From positions 1-64,000 of the IMG/VR virus record IMGVR_UViG_3300008107_000046: a stretch of DNA of 64,000 nt. The stretch is one strand, 5' to 3'. Positions 9,901 to 17,995 of the stretch are shown here, in pieces (the stretch's first letter is position 1; each line of letters opens with the position of its first letter). The DNA is from a virus. The notes beneath the pieces were generated by a model. The model did not search any database. It saw only the letters and a list, made by a program, of their open reading frames with translations, and had not been told where the DNA came from. A program made the position numbers and the translations under genes.

Positions 9901-10103
9901 CTGCTAAAAATAAAAAGCAAATATCTGAAGTTTTAAATACCTATGCTTCTTATGAAAACAATAATGGTAAGTCTTCTATTATTCTGATACCGATAGAAAA
10001 AATTGTAAATAATACTATAACTAAACAAACACCAGGTCAATCAATGACTGGTGGAAGATCTTTTTCTTCTGATGGTTTAAACATCGAAACTTTACTAGCA
10101 TGA
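6990..10103 (+). CDS. Tape-measure-like hub protein with lysozyme-like and M15-like peptidase domains
   Basis: A 1037-aa protein starting 1 nt after the previous gene. The order is: coiled coil (residues 60-110); hydrophobic segment (about 130-150); a long Gly/Ala-rich hydrophobic stretch (about 363-427); a transglycosylase/lysozyme-like domain beginning LLDLIAGKESGGNYEAMYP (about 657-750, E in GKES as likely catalytic acid, then GAVGKYQ); and an M15-type metallopeptidase-like domain (about 833-926) with SYHYDGRAVDIG (H-x6-D) and DHVHV (H-x-H). The C terminus has the ALIGETKKPEMVLDP tape-measure motif. The likely role is to set tail length or form the hub and locally open peptidoglycan during injection. 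This would explain why the gp5 homologue needs no lysozyme. Confidence 0.8.
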   Translation: MNLDSKKLLPPSKKSESQKINADKFLVPVKNIQYKNIVKLSETKEDQPKVEKFGLKDEILSIKESILSIEKSIAKSLDLQKEKILKDKLDRENKRRQDKEEKLEQKKDYGFGKIIKNIPKPKLSFIDWIKRFVLNMFLGYFAVRVIDYLPTIISIASKITPAINFIGWMGKNLLKGLIDFIDWGYKAYDATRGFIKQVAGDGAQKQFDSFSKNLNDVLNYTIVTALGIAALADKVRDKNPNNKTNKKGQPRDPRTNRPVPTDKKGNYSFHRSGGAYNREVFRKTDWSYKQYDANENQIMRRYARKYGRDAAVDKFGKESVKDIGGKYGRSKLTNAARAGAVKLVGKSGAKTVLKFTRPLLKRLPLIGALIDFGLSVALGEPLGRAAFSAIGAALLGTIGAGFGGPIGAVLGGLAGNWAGTKLYDILFNGKKEQGNKKVKGKASGGQVTSRGGTTVGGSIGRTQKVIRRVPKPPKLQAPESIPGKNIGGEKVIDKVFPKETSPEHISPLRSLKTSSSILKGSGSTLLSQTMAVGVDLAMGQKPTKEFYSKYGKAFGSFVQEMVNTNMEMTTQETARSILAMANGGTVPYNIPSRGPNFGEKVGEMVATAFANTVEKQSSLILNALKIESNKKSYTGITESDPTLEGDDEGGEGGMTKGTWGPLLDLIAGKESGGNYEAMYPSTTLKGATKMTIAEVARRATGAVGKYQQLPQYLVNRAKAAGLNPDKDLYSPENQEKIIINVNIKGRGGERWLKGEISDEEFMQGLSQEFASLPNAQGKFYYPGQSSAMTPAKVKAALSKVKKGGYSQAELAKGGKDPSIGLGKGYGSAGGKIAGELGRYLNKALVPGKDFLRVTEHPEHGGVRGRHARNSYHYDGRAVDIGAWDWEQPKILRAIADFNKKRGVKPVELLHAKNEPSGHSDHVHVAYKHGGLVTKPTHALIGETKKPEMVLDPDTTGTMNKEYPGMLAKLNAAKNKKQISEVLNTYASYENNNGKSSIILIPIEKIVNNTITKQTPGQSMTGGRSFSSDGLNIETLLA

Positions 10104-11389
10104 GCACACCAAACATTGCTGCTAACCCAGCTAATATAACTCTATTTAAAATATATTCTAATGTCAATGGAAACTCTTCTGATGTTAGGGGTGGTGTTGT
10201 AAACTTATCTTATTTTGAAAGCGTATTAGAAAATACTATAAGAGTTAGTGCTACAATAATTGATACTGGATCTGAAAATGGTAATGTATTGCAGTTACTG
10301 GAGTTGTCTGGGTTTGAAAAAGTTGAATTAGAATTCAACGATAATCAAACATCTGAAAATAAACTTAGATTTACTGGAAACAACTCATTGTATATTTCAA
10401 AAATAAGAAACATATATTCACATACACAAAAGACTGCATTCACAATAGACTTAGTTTCTAAAGAATTTCTTCTCAATGAACAAGAAAGTAGTTTAGTTTA
10501 TAAAAGGTATGACGGTGAAATATCAAGTTCTGTTAAAAAAATAATGCAGGACTATCTTAAAACTAGTAAATCTATTTTTACTGATACCACTGTTAATACA
10601 TATAATTTTATTGGTGATGCTAAAAAACCAATGAGATTATGTACTGAGATGGCGAGATTTTGTATACCTGATGGTGTTCCTGGAGCAAAAGGTAAAGTTG
10701 CTGGATACTTATTTTTTGAAACGTATGATGGTTATAATTTCAAGTCTATAGATAAATTGCTAGATCCAGATAGAGGATATAATTCTTACATTTATAATAT
10801 GAATACTGGATTGCCATCTGGATATACTGGTAAAATATTGGAATATTATTCTGATAAAACTATTGATGTTCAAAAAAGATTAATGATTGGTGGATATGGT
10901 ACTAAACTTGAGGGGTTTGATCCATATACGGATAAATTTGGATATGCTTTAGTTGATTCTAAAAATCAACCTCAACTTGGAGGTAAAAAAATGCCTAAAT
11001 TGACTTCTGATTTTACTGGACCTTCTAGAAAATCAATAAGAAGACTTGATATAGGACAACTTCCAAATGGATCAACAAGTAAAGAACAATTGAAAGGTGC
11101 GTTTACTCAAAATTTAGATGCTGGTAATGTCATTGCACAATCTGCAATGAGATACAATCAGTTATTTACTTTAATAATGACTATAACTATTGCTGGAGAT
11201 ATTTCAATTAGGGCAGGTGATTTAATATATTGTGATTTTCCAGGGACAACCCCAAAAGAAAACCCAGATCCAGATAAGGAAATAAGTGGTATATATATGA
11301 TATCGGATATATGCCATTTTATAGAACCAAAAAGAACATTCACTAAAATGAATTTAGTTCGTGGTTCTTTTGGGAGAACACCAAAGTAA
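10100..11389 (+). CDS. 27: Baseplate hub subunit gp27-like
   Basis: A 429-aa protein whose ATG overlaps the preceding stop (ATGA). The N terminus (NITLFKIYSN, then a strand-rich domain ending in TAFTIDLVSKEFLLNEQES) and the C-terminal GDLIYCDFPG with SGIYMISDICHFIEP match hub gp27 and gpD-type proteins, which form the torus at the tip of the tail tube and hold the gp5 spike. T4 gp27 is 391 aa. It lies directly upstream of the gp5 homologue, as expected for a hub-spike pair. Confidence 0.8.
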   Translation: MSTPNIAANPANITLFKIYSNVNGNSSDVRGGVVNLSYFESVLENTIRVSATIIDTGSENGNVLQLLELSGFEKVELEFNDNQTSENKLRFTGNNSLYISKIRNIYSHTQKTAFTIDLVSKEFLLNEQESSLVYKRYDGEISSSVKKIMQDYLKTSKSIFTDTTVNTYNFIGDAKKPMRLCTEMARFCIPDGVPGAKGKVAGYLFFETYDGYNFKSIDKLLDPDRGYNSYIYNMNTGLPSGYTGKILEYYSDKTIDVQKRLMIGGYGTKLEGFDPYTDKFGYALVDSKNQPQLGGKKMPKLTSDFTGPSRKSIRRLDIGQLPNGSTSKEQLKGAFTQNLDAGNVIAQSAMRYNQLFTLIMTITIAGDISIRAGDLIYCDFPGTTPKENPDPDKEISGIYMISDICHFIEPKRTFTKMNLVRGSFGRTPK

Positions 11390-11401
11390 GGAGGTTAAAT
11401 T

Positions 11402-11614
11402 ATGGACAATATCAATCAACATATTGACAGAGATAGAAAAATACTTGAGGATCCAACTATTTCTTCTCAGGCAAGAAGACATACTAAAGAAGAACTAACT
11501 TCTCTTGAGAAATATAAGCAGCGTCATCCAGAAGATGATCATGATCCAACACCATTTGAATTATATTGTGATGAAAATCCAAACGCTCTTGAATGTAGGA
11601 TTTACGAAGACTGA
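11402..11614 (+). CDS. Small charged hypothetical protein between hub genes
   Basis: A 70-aa hydrophilic protein preceded by a strong ribosome-binding site (AAGGAGGT, 7 nt before the ATG), and overlapping the gp5-like gene by one base. It is rich in Asp, Glu, Arg and His, and no motif is recognised. The two cysteines, in the YCDENPNALEC segment, might form a disulphide or bind metal. Position implies a hub or tail accessory function. Confidence 0.65.
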   Translation: MDNINQHIDRDRKILEDPTISSQARRHTKEELTSLEKYKQRHPEDDHDPTPFELYCDENPNALECRIYED

Positions 11615-13980
11615 TGGAATTTACTGGATCTCTTTTTGATACAAATGCCCATGTTAACTATTGGGAAGGTATTGTTGTCGATAGGAATGAATGGCCAAGA
11701 ACGGATACACCAATAAAGGATGCTAAAGAACTTAACAACTGGGGTTATAGAGTTAAAGTAAGAATACAAGGAGTTCACCCTGCGGATAAAAATATATTAC
11801 CAGATTCTAAATTACCCTGGATAGAACTTCCAGGTAGTTTTTTTGGTAGTGGTCATCGTGGTGCTGGAATTACTCCAGGTGTAACTCAAGGGTCTATTGT
11901 TTGGGGTATATGGGCAGTACCTTCACTTAAAAAAACTCCTATTATATTAGGAGTAAAACAAAACAATGAGCAAACAAATTTAAGTAGAACTCAAGTTGGT
12001 GGTTTTGATCCATTTAGTGGGTTTAGTGATACTGATACTGTTCCAGGATATTCTGTACCTTTAACTGAAGGAAATCCATTAGAAGGTATTGCTTTTGGTA
12101 ATTTTTGGAACCAGTCTGATGCTGGTAAAATGGAAGAATATACTTTTGGTATAGATTCACCTAAACCATGTACAGCATCTCCATTATCTGAAATACAACT
12201 TACGATACAATCATTAATACAAAAAATAGAAAAAGTTCAAAGACAATTAAAAACTTGGGCAAGTGCTGCTCAGGGGTGGATTGCTGAAAAACAAGCATAT
12301 ATTAATAAGTTAATTGAAGAGGCAGCAAAAAAAGTTGCTGAAGGTATTAGATGGTTAATGGAAACCATTAGAAAATATGTAATGGAATATGTACAAGACA
12401 AAATTAAAAAATTATATTTTTTAATTAATCCTTCAGATAGAGATAAAGCAAAAACTGCTCAAGATAAAGTTGTTGAACTTATAACATGTTTGTTTAATAA
12501 AATTATCAATGGTTTATTGGGAATAGTTCTTGGTTTATTAAAAAATGCTTTAGGTAGATTTGTTAATGTGCCAAAGTGTGTTGTTGAAAATATAATGTCT
12601 TCACTACTTGGAAATCTTTTTGGGTTTATTGGTGGAGCAATAGACAATATTTTAAGTTCTATTTCATCATTAATTGGTGGAATTGCTAGTGTTGCTGATG
12701 GAATTCTTGGATTATTAAAAACTATACTAGGATTTTTCTCCTGTGATGATAATAATGATTGTCCAGAAACAACACAATGGAATATCTGGGGTGGTGGAAG
12801 ACCATCTGCTACTTTTGATTTAGAATCAATATTTAATGAAGCTAAAAACATTGCATCCACTGTTAAAAATATTGCAGATCCAGATAATTTTAATTTTGAT
12901 TTTACTGGAATGTTTTCTAATCTTGCAAGTGGTGTAACTGGTTGTTTTACTGGACCAGTTTTATGTGGACCACCAAGAGTAGAATTTTTTGGTGGTGGTG
13001 GAAGTGGTGCTAGTGCAAATGCAATTATAAGTGCTACTGGTGAAATTATGGGAGTTGATATTATTACACCTGGATCTGGATACAGTAAAGCACCGTTTGC
13101 TAATATTGTTGATGATTGTGGTAAAGGTAAAGGTGCTGTAGTAAGGGCAGTTATTGGTCCTGTCACAACTCCAACTTCTCCTACTACTGGCGGTACTACT
13201 ACAGGAACTGGTGGAGAAACTGGTGGAACAAATACTGGTACTGGTACGGGTACAGGTGGAGGTGTGGGTACGGGTGTTAATGGTAACGATGGAGGAACTG
13301 GAGCAGGTGCTGGAACAGGCACTGGATTAACAGAAACTTTGGGTGTTATTGCCGTAGTTGTTGAAGAACCAGGATTTGATTATATTCCTTCTCCAGATGG
13401 TGATTTAGGTGGTGATGGTAGGATATGGGCAACTGCTGATCAAACTATTGTCAGAAGAAGTGACGGAACGTATGATGATCCATATAATGACGATGAAGAA
13501 ATACCAAATTTAAATCCTGGTGATTTTGTAAGCACCCCTTCAGATAGAAATAGTTTAATTAACTTAGGTGGTGGAACTGGACAAGGAGTTGTTGGTGATG
13601 GATTTGTTGTTCGCAATTATCCTACTAGTGGTAGTGGTGAATATCCAGTTTTACTTTATCTTTGTGGAGTTGAAGTTGTTAGGTCTGGTATAAATTATTC
13701 TCCTACTGATAGAATTATCATAGAACCAAATATTACTGGTACTATTTTAGAACCAGTTTGGGGACCATTTGGTGTTTTAGAAAAAGTAAATATACTTTCC
13801 CCTGGAATTGGATTTACCGAAAGACCACAAATCTATGTTAAGAGTGACACAGGATATAACGCTCAACTCAATCCTGTATTTTGTGTAAATAGAGTGGGTG
13901 ATGATACTGTTGGTGAAATTCCTTCAGATATTACACCAGATAAAATCTTAAAAGTTGTAGACTGTGTTGGAATAGTTTAA
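11614..13980 (+). CDS. 5: Baseplate hub/spike protein gp5-like, without lysozyme domain
   Basis: A 788-aa protein. The N-terminal 130 residues have the gp5/VgrG OB-fold features (GYRVKVRIQGVHP, SKLPWIELPG, GVTQGSIVWGIWA). A long helical segment follows (about 193-275), then hydrophobic Gly/Ile-rich stretches, a Thr/Gly repeat linker (about 512-575), and strand-rich repeats with SPGSGYSKAP-like 'endless' turns. No lysozyme domain is visible, unlike T4 gp5. The next gene appears to encode beta-helix-like spike sequence, so gp5 functions seem split among neighbours. The family call is firm for the N terminus; the C-terminal role is uncertain. Confidence 0.75.
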   Translation: MEFTGSLFDTNAHVNYWEGIVVDRNEWPRTDTPIKDAKELNNWGYRVKVRIQGVHPADKNILPDSKLPWIELPGSFFGSGHRGAGITPGVTQGSIVWGIWAVPSLKKTPIILGVKQNNEQTNLSRTQVGGFDPFSGFSDTDTVPGYSVPLTEGNPLEGIAFGNFWNQSDAGKMEEYTFGIDSPKPCTASPLSEIQLTIQSLIQKIEKVQRQLKTWASAAQGWIAEKQAYINKLIEEAAKKVAEGIRWLMETIRKYVMEYVQDKIKKLYFLINPSDRDKAKTAQDKVVELITCLFNKIINGLLGIVLGLLKNALGRFVNVPKCVVENIMSSLLGNLFGFIGGAIDNILSSISSLIGGIASVADGILGLLKTILGFFSCDDNNDCPETTQWNIWGGGRPSATFDLESIFNEAKNIASTVKNIADPDNFNFDFTGMFSNLASGVTGCFTGPVLCGPPRVEFFGGGGSGASANAIISATGEIMGVDIITPGSGYSKAPFANIVDDCGKGKGAVVRAVIGPVTTPTSPTTGGTTTGTGGETGGTNTGTGTGTGGGVGTGVNGNDGGTGAGAGTGTGLTETLGVIAVVVEEPGFDYIPSPDGDLGGDGRIWATADQTIVRRSDGTYDDPYNDDEEIPNLNPGDFVSTPSDRNSLINLGGGTGQGVVGDGFVVRNYPTSGSGEYPVLLYLCGVEVVRSGINYSPTDRIIIEPNITGTILEPVWGPFGVLEKVNILSPGIGFTERPQIYVKSDTGYNAQLNPVFCVNRVGDDTVGEIPSDITPDKILKVVDCVGIV

Positions 13981-14558
13981 TGGCAAAACCTAAAACAGAA
14001 TCCAGAAGAATGGGAACTCATGAAGGTGAGTTAAAATTTGGTCATGTTGATATGAATGGAACAATGTCTGGTGTTCAATTGAGAAATGGTCCACCAGGAC
14101 CAGATGCTGAACATTTTATGCAATTTTGTTCCACTGGAAAGATGAAAGGTGGTACAATTAATCGATGCCCTACGGTATATCAAATTCATTGTGCGGAAAA
14201 ATCTGTTGATGGTATAGGATTTATATTAAATGTTGCTGATGGTGATATTGTTTTACGTGCTGCAAATGGAAGAATACGTTTGATTGCTGATAATATTGAT
14301 TTAAAAGCGCGAGGTAAGGACGGTAAAAATGGATTTATAAATCTTGACGCTGATGAAAAAGTTGTAATGCGAGCAAAAAATATTGAGGTAAATGGTACGT
14401 CAGTAGTTAAATTTTTCTCTTCTGGATTGTGTGAAATTGTTGGTAAAAATACTCTAAATTTTTATGGGGGTCTTGTTGATTGTGCTGATGGTGCAACTAC
14501 TGGATTAAATTCTAAACATACTTCTGGTTTAGAAATACAAGAAATGTTTACTGTATAA
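13980..14558 (+). CDS. Spike-like beta-strand repeat protein
   Basis: A 192-aa protein whose ATG overlaps the stop of the gp5-like gene by one base. The central region (about 75-165) is made of short alternating strands (DGDIVLRAANGRIRLIADN, GFINLDADEKVVMRAKNIEV) like the trimeric beta-helix needle at the C terminus of T4 gp5 and VgrG proteins. I infer that it forms or extends the membrane-piercing spike as a separate polypeptide. No enzyme motif is seen. An alternative is a baseplate or fibre tip protein. Confidence 0.6.
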   Translation: MAKPKTESRRMGTHEGELKFGHVDMNGTMSGVQLRNGPPGPDAEHFMQFCSTGKMKGGTINRCPTVYQIHCAEKSVDGIGFILNVADGDIVLRAANGRIRLIADNIDLKARGKDGKNGFINLDADEKVVMRAKNIEVNGTSVVKFFSSGLCEIVGKNTLNFYGGLVDCADGATTGLNSKHTSGLEIQEMFTV

Positions 14559-14562
14559 GAAT

Positions 14563-15246
14563 ATGAAATTACCAGACATAGAAATAGGAAAAAGATTATT
14601 TTGTGGTAAAGGAAATCCTACAAATGTTTTAGGTGTTGGTCCTACAGAAGTTCGTGGTTCTGGATATATTGAAGGTCCAACTGTAACTGGGGATCCTAGT
14701 TTGTTTAAACCAGCGCCACAAGAAATGGCAACGGTGATGTGTGGTCCAACAAAAAATCCAGATGTTGTTAAAGTTGGCACTATACCATTTCTTTCCTTGT
14801 TTGTGCAAACTTATGCAAGGATTAAAGCTTTTTTGAAAGTTGATACTTTATTGTCAGTCAGGTTAATTAAATCTGATGTGATTTATACTAATGTTTTAAT
14901 GGCGAACACTAAAAATTTCGTTATAGATCATCCATTAAAAGAGGGTAAAAAATTAGTTCATGGATGCCTTGAAGGACCAGAACATTCTGTATATGTTAGA
15001 GGAAGATTAAGAAATAATAATATAATTGAATTGCCAGACTATTGGATTAACTTAGTTGATGAAACTACAATTACAGTTTCTTTGACTGCTATTGGTGCAG
15101 AACAATCTTTATTTGTTGCAAAAATTAAAGATAATAAAATAGTTGTAGGTAACTATATGACTGAATTTGGTGAGTTACCAATAGATTGTTTTTACCATGT
15201 GTTCGCTGAAAGGAAAGATGTAAATAAATTAGAAACGGAGATTTGA
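14563..15246 (+). CDS. Virion/fibre protein sharing a C-terminal domain with the next gene
   Basis: A 227-aa protein. The N-terminal 110 residues are Gly/Pro-rich with PTEVRGSGYIEGPTVTGDP, resembling PAAR-like or fibre sequence. The C-terminal 110 residues (NFVIDHPLKEGKKLVHGCLE, then VYVRGRL, ELPDYW, and VSLTAIGAEQSLFV) form a domain repeated in the next protein and common in cyanophage and marine phage fibres. It may act as a trimerisation or attachment module, but its function is not established by the sequence. It lies in the spike/fibre segment of the virion operon. Confidence 0.65.
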   Translation: MKLPDIEIGKRLFCGKGNPTNVLGVGPTEVRGSGYIEGPTVTGDPSLFKPAPQEMATVMCGPTKNPDVVKVGTIPFLSLFVQTYARIKAFLKVDTLLSVRLIKSDVIYTNVLMANTKNFVIDHPLKEGKKLVHGCLEGPEHSVYVRGRLRNNNIIELPDYWINLVDETTITVSLTAIGAEQSLFVAKIKDNKIVVGNYMTEFGELPIDCFYHVFAERKDVNKLETEI

Positions 15247-15248
15247 TT

Positions 15249-16049
15249 ATGCCAGCATTTAATTTTAAACAATATGGTACGTTTACTGGACCAGCAAAAA
15301 ATTATGAGTTCATTGATGATGATGCAACTTGGTGGAGTGATCTTCCAATAGATAGTTCATTTAAACTTAGTGATATTGGTGTTCTATTTTTCAATAACCA
15401 GGCAGACTATGCATATTTCCATTTGTATGGAGTATCAACAAGCTTAGTTACTTTTGAAAAAAACAGCGGAGATTTACCTAACTTACTTGCCAATATTCAA
15501 AATACTATATTTAATGGAAATATAATCATTAATGGAACTACTGTAGCAAATGATAATATTGTATGTAATGCTAACGTTTCTTGTAATGGTGTATTAAATT
15601 TATCTGGAGTTGGTAATGCTGCTTCATACATGACAACTACCAGAACTATTGCTCAATCTAAAAAGTCTTTTGATATTCCTCATCCGTTAAAAGATGACCA
15701 TAGACTTAGATATGTTTGTTTAGAAGGTCCTGCAGCAGAAGTTTATATCAGAGGTAAATTAGAAAATGAAAATATTATTACGTTACCAGAATATTGGAGT
15801 AGTTTAATAGATCAAGAAACAATAGGGGTAACATTAACACCTATTGGATATCATCAAGAATTATTTGTTGAAAAAATAGAGTGGGGATCCAGAATTGTCA
15901 TTAAAAATAATTCTGGTGGAGCAGTAAATTGTTATTACACAGTTACTGCAGAGAGAAAAGATACCCCCAAAAACATTCCAGAATATAAGGGGTTGACACC
16001 AAACGACTATCCAGGAGATAATGATACTTATAATGTGAATGGACTATAG
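15249..16049 (+). CDS. Virion/fibre protein with the same C-terminal domain
   Basis: A 266-aa protein from the ATG at 15249; an in-frame TTG two codons earlier is less likely. Its C-terminal domain (SFDIPHPLKDDHRLRYVCLE, VYIRGKL, TLPEYW, VTLTPIGYHQELFV) is a paralogue of that in the preceding gene, while the N-terminal 130 residues differ. It starts only 2 nt after the previous stop. The likely role is a short tail-fibre or baseplate decoration. The shared C terminus with a variable N terminus looks like domain shuffling. Confidence 0.65.
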   Translation: MPAFNFKQYGTFTGPAKNYEFIDDDATWWSDLPIDSSFKLSDIGVLFFNNQADYAYFHLYGVSTSLVTFEKNSGDLPNLLANIQNTIFNGNIIINGTTVANDNIVCNANVSCNGVLNLSGVGNAASYMTTTRTIAQSKKSFDIPHPLKDDHRLRYVCLEGPAAEVYIRGKLENENIITLPEYWSSLIDQETIGVTLTPIGYHQELFVEKIEWGSRIVIKNNSGGAVNCYYTVTAERKDTPKNIPEYKGLTPNDYPGDNDTYNVNGL

Positions 16050-16726
16050 TGAATAAAATACATGAAATATTTCCATTGGTTGTTTATCAAGGAACAATAG
16101 ATTGTCATAATGAATTTAAAGAAAAACATGTAAATTCATTGCGGGATTATTGGTTTAATGGGTATCAAAATGAAAGTCCAGAGTATTCTGGTAGAATTTT
16201 TGTTCACCATAATAAAGAATATAAGATGTTCTTTGATGATCTTAAAAAAAATTTAGATCAATATATGGAACACTTGAATGTTGATTATAGTAAGTTAAGT
16301 TATCATATTATTAAAGCATGGGTTGGATATCATAAAGATGACGAAACACCATCTATTCAACCACATTATCATAATGAAGCAAACATTAGTTTTGTATATT
16401 ATTTAAAAACCGATGAGACTTCTGATAAACTTTGCATCCAACAGCAAACAAATAGAAATGAATTTGCTGGTGGATTATTTGAAGTTGCTCAACAAAGAAA
16501 TACTCTAATTGGATACAATAAGTATAACTGTAATTACTACACAGTGACACCAACTGAAGGTACTATTGTGATGTTTCCAAGTGATGTATATCACTTTACT
16601 CAAAAAACTACTGAAAGAAAAGGTGAAAGAATTGTTATTCCTGGTGATATTCGGATAACATTAAAGGAAGATAATCCAGACTATCATCAAGGGTCTACTC
16701 ATCCATCTCAGTGGTTAGAATTATAA
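16049..16726 (+). CDS. 2-oxoglutarate/Fe(II) oxygenase-like protein in the virion block
   Basis: A 225-aa protein beginning at a GTG that overlaps the previous TAG. The first residues (KIHEIFPLVVYQGTI) and the core (PHYHNEANISFVYYL at about 110-125, later GTIVMFPSDVYHFTQ, then an Arg in GERIVI) match the marine phage 2OG-Fe(II) oxygenase family in which two His residues and a central acidic or amide residue bind iron. It may hydroxylate a protein or small molecule; the substrate is unknown. Its place inside the tail-fibre cluster suggests virion protein modification (inference). Confidence 0.7.
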   Translation: MNKIHEIFPLVVYQGTIDCHNEFKEKHVNSLRDYWFNGYQNESPEYSGRIFVHHNKEYKMFFDDLKKNLDQYMEHLNVDYSKLSYHIIKAWVGYHKDDETPSIQPHYHNEANISFVYYLKTDETSDKLCIQQQTNRNEFAGGLFEVAQQRNTLIGYNKYNCNYYTVTPTEGTIVMFPSDVYHFTQKTTERKGERIVIPGDIRITLKEDNPDYHQGSTHPSQWLEL

Positions 16727-16734
16727 ATTAAAAA

Positions 16735-16741
16735 ATAAATA
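16735..16741 (+). promoter_or_regulatory. Late promoter-like box (ATAAATA)
   Basis: An ATAAATA core in an A-rich context lies about 22 nt upstream of the ATG at 16763 and immediately after the oxygenase gene, consistent with a T4-type late promoter for the structural gene that follows. Confidence 0.5.
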
Positions 16742-16762
16742 ACTTAACAGCATACCATAGTT

Positions 16763-17962
16763 ATGACAACATTATCAACAGTTGGACAGACAGTTGTTTC
16801 TGGTTTAACATCAGAATCTTCAAATAGAACAGAAAGTAATTCTACTTTTGCAATTCCATTAGGAATAGCTGGTACTTCTATTAGTCAGTACCAATTGCCT
16901 GCAAGAGAATTAGATCTTGAAATACTTGAAAATGTTCAACCAATATTAGATCAAATAAATGCTAAAAAATCACAAATAGTTTCTATTTGTGATCAAGTAA
17001 TGTCTTCTTATATTCCTGGAATAGCACCACCTTTATGTGCTGTTGAATCGGAACCGTCAAATTTAGATTCTCCAGTTATTTCTGATACTGATAAATATCC
17101 TGCCGTTATTGGTGGTTTTAGTGTTGCTGGAACTCCTAATCCAGGGACACCTCAAATTGCATATGGAAATGTCAGACCAGATAATATAAGAATATTGAGA
17201 TACCCTAATTTAGAGAATAGAGTTGCTCCTAATGATAATGCTTTAGAGAATTATAAGTTTCCTGTATTGACATCTCAGAATGCTGGGCAAGGAAAAATAG
17301 ATTCTTTTTTCAAAAATTCAAAATACAACGATGGTGTTCTTACTTACTATGTAACTAGTGATTCTGGCAATTGGAGTAGTGAAGCATGGAATAGTAATAG
17401 TAATGTAATTGGTCAGTATGTCAAAGTTACTGGACCAGGAATTGGTACTGTGGGAATTCCTGGAGCATATGATCATCCATCTCAAACATTTACACCAGAA
17501 CCAGAATATTCTTCAATAGTTTCTGGATTAACTGGTATTACTACTGGAACTTTTAATGGTATTAGTGTTAATTTTAATCCAACAACATTGAAAATGGAAT
17601 CAACTGGATTTTTTCCATTATTTCTTTCTACCACAGGAACACTTGTTATTGCTTCTGGACTTAATGCAACAACTATTATTAATAGTATTAGTACTTTAGA
17701 ATCTGAAATTGAAGCATTGAGGGTTGGGATTAGTACATGGTTCACTGAAGTTAATACTTTAAAAGAAAGAAGACATGGGCAACAGTTGAGAGTGTGGAGT
17801 TATAAGAGAGTTCAGCAGAGAAATAGCACTGAAAATGTTAATATTGGATTGGGAATAACTTCTGTTGAACGAGTTGATCCTAGACTACCAACTACAATTT
17901 ACAACTTCTCTAGTGAAGATAATAGATTTGATGATACCAGTATAACATTCGATGCTAACTGA
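16763..17962 (+). CDS. Putative virion structural protein
   Basis: A 399-aa protein of unknown family. The N-terminal 70 residues are Ser/Thr-rich and then helical. The middle is Pro/Asn-rich (GTPNPGTPQIAYGNVRPDN). The C-terminal 100 residues contain a helical heptad region (about 305-345) ending in RPDNIRILRYPNL-like and YNFSSEDNRFDDTSITFD segments typical of marine myovirus structural proteins. A late box at 16735-16741 and flanking fibre genes support a virion role. No enzymatic motif is seen. Confidence 0.6.
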   Translation: MTTLSTVGQTVVSGLTSESSNRTESNSTFAIPLGIAGTSISQYQLPARELDLEILENVQPILDQINAKKSQIVSICDQVMSSYIPGIAPPLCAVESEPSNLDSPVISDTDKYPAVIGGFSVAGTPNPGTPQIAYGNVRPDNIRILRYPNLENRVAPNDNALENYKFPVLTSQNAGQGKIDSFFKNSKYNDGVLTYYVTSDSGNWSSEAWNSNSNVIGQYVKVTGPGIGTVGIPGAYDHPSQTFTPEPEYSSIVSGLTGITTGTFNGISVNFNPTTLKMESTGFFPLFLSTTGTLVIASGLNATTIINSISTLESEIEALRVGISTWFTEVNTLKERRHGQQLRVWSYKRVQQRNSTENVNIGLGITSVERVDPRLPTTIYNFSSEDNRFDDTSITFDAN

Positions 17963-17964
17963 TA

Positions 17965-17971
17965 ATAAATA
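17965..17971 (+). promoter_or_regulatory. Late promoter-like box (ATAAATA)
   Basis: The ATAAATA core lies 24 nt upstream of the ATG at 17996. It begins 2 nt after the end of the previous gene and matches the other late boxes in spacing. Confidence 0.5.
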
Positions 17972-17995
17972 ATAACAAAATTATTTTATATAATA

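Noticed and set aside
12459-13322. A 287-aa open frame on the minus strand
   Set aside because: It is Pro/Val-rich and is the reverse complement of the Gly/Thr-repeat gp5-like gene; no start signal or family.
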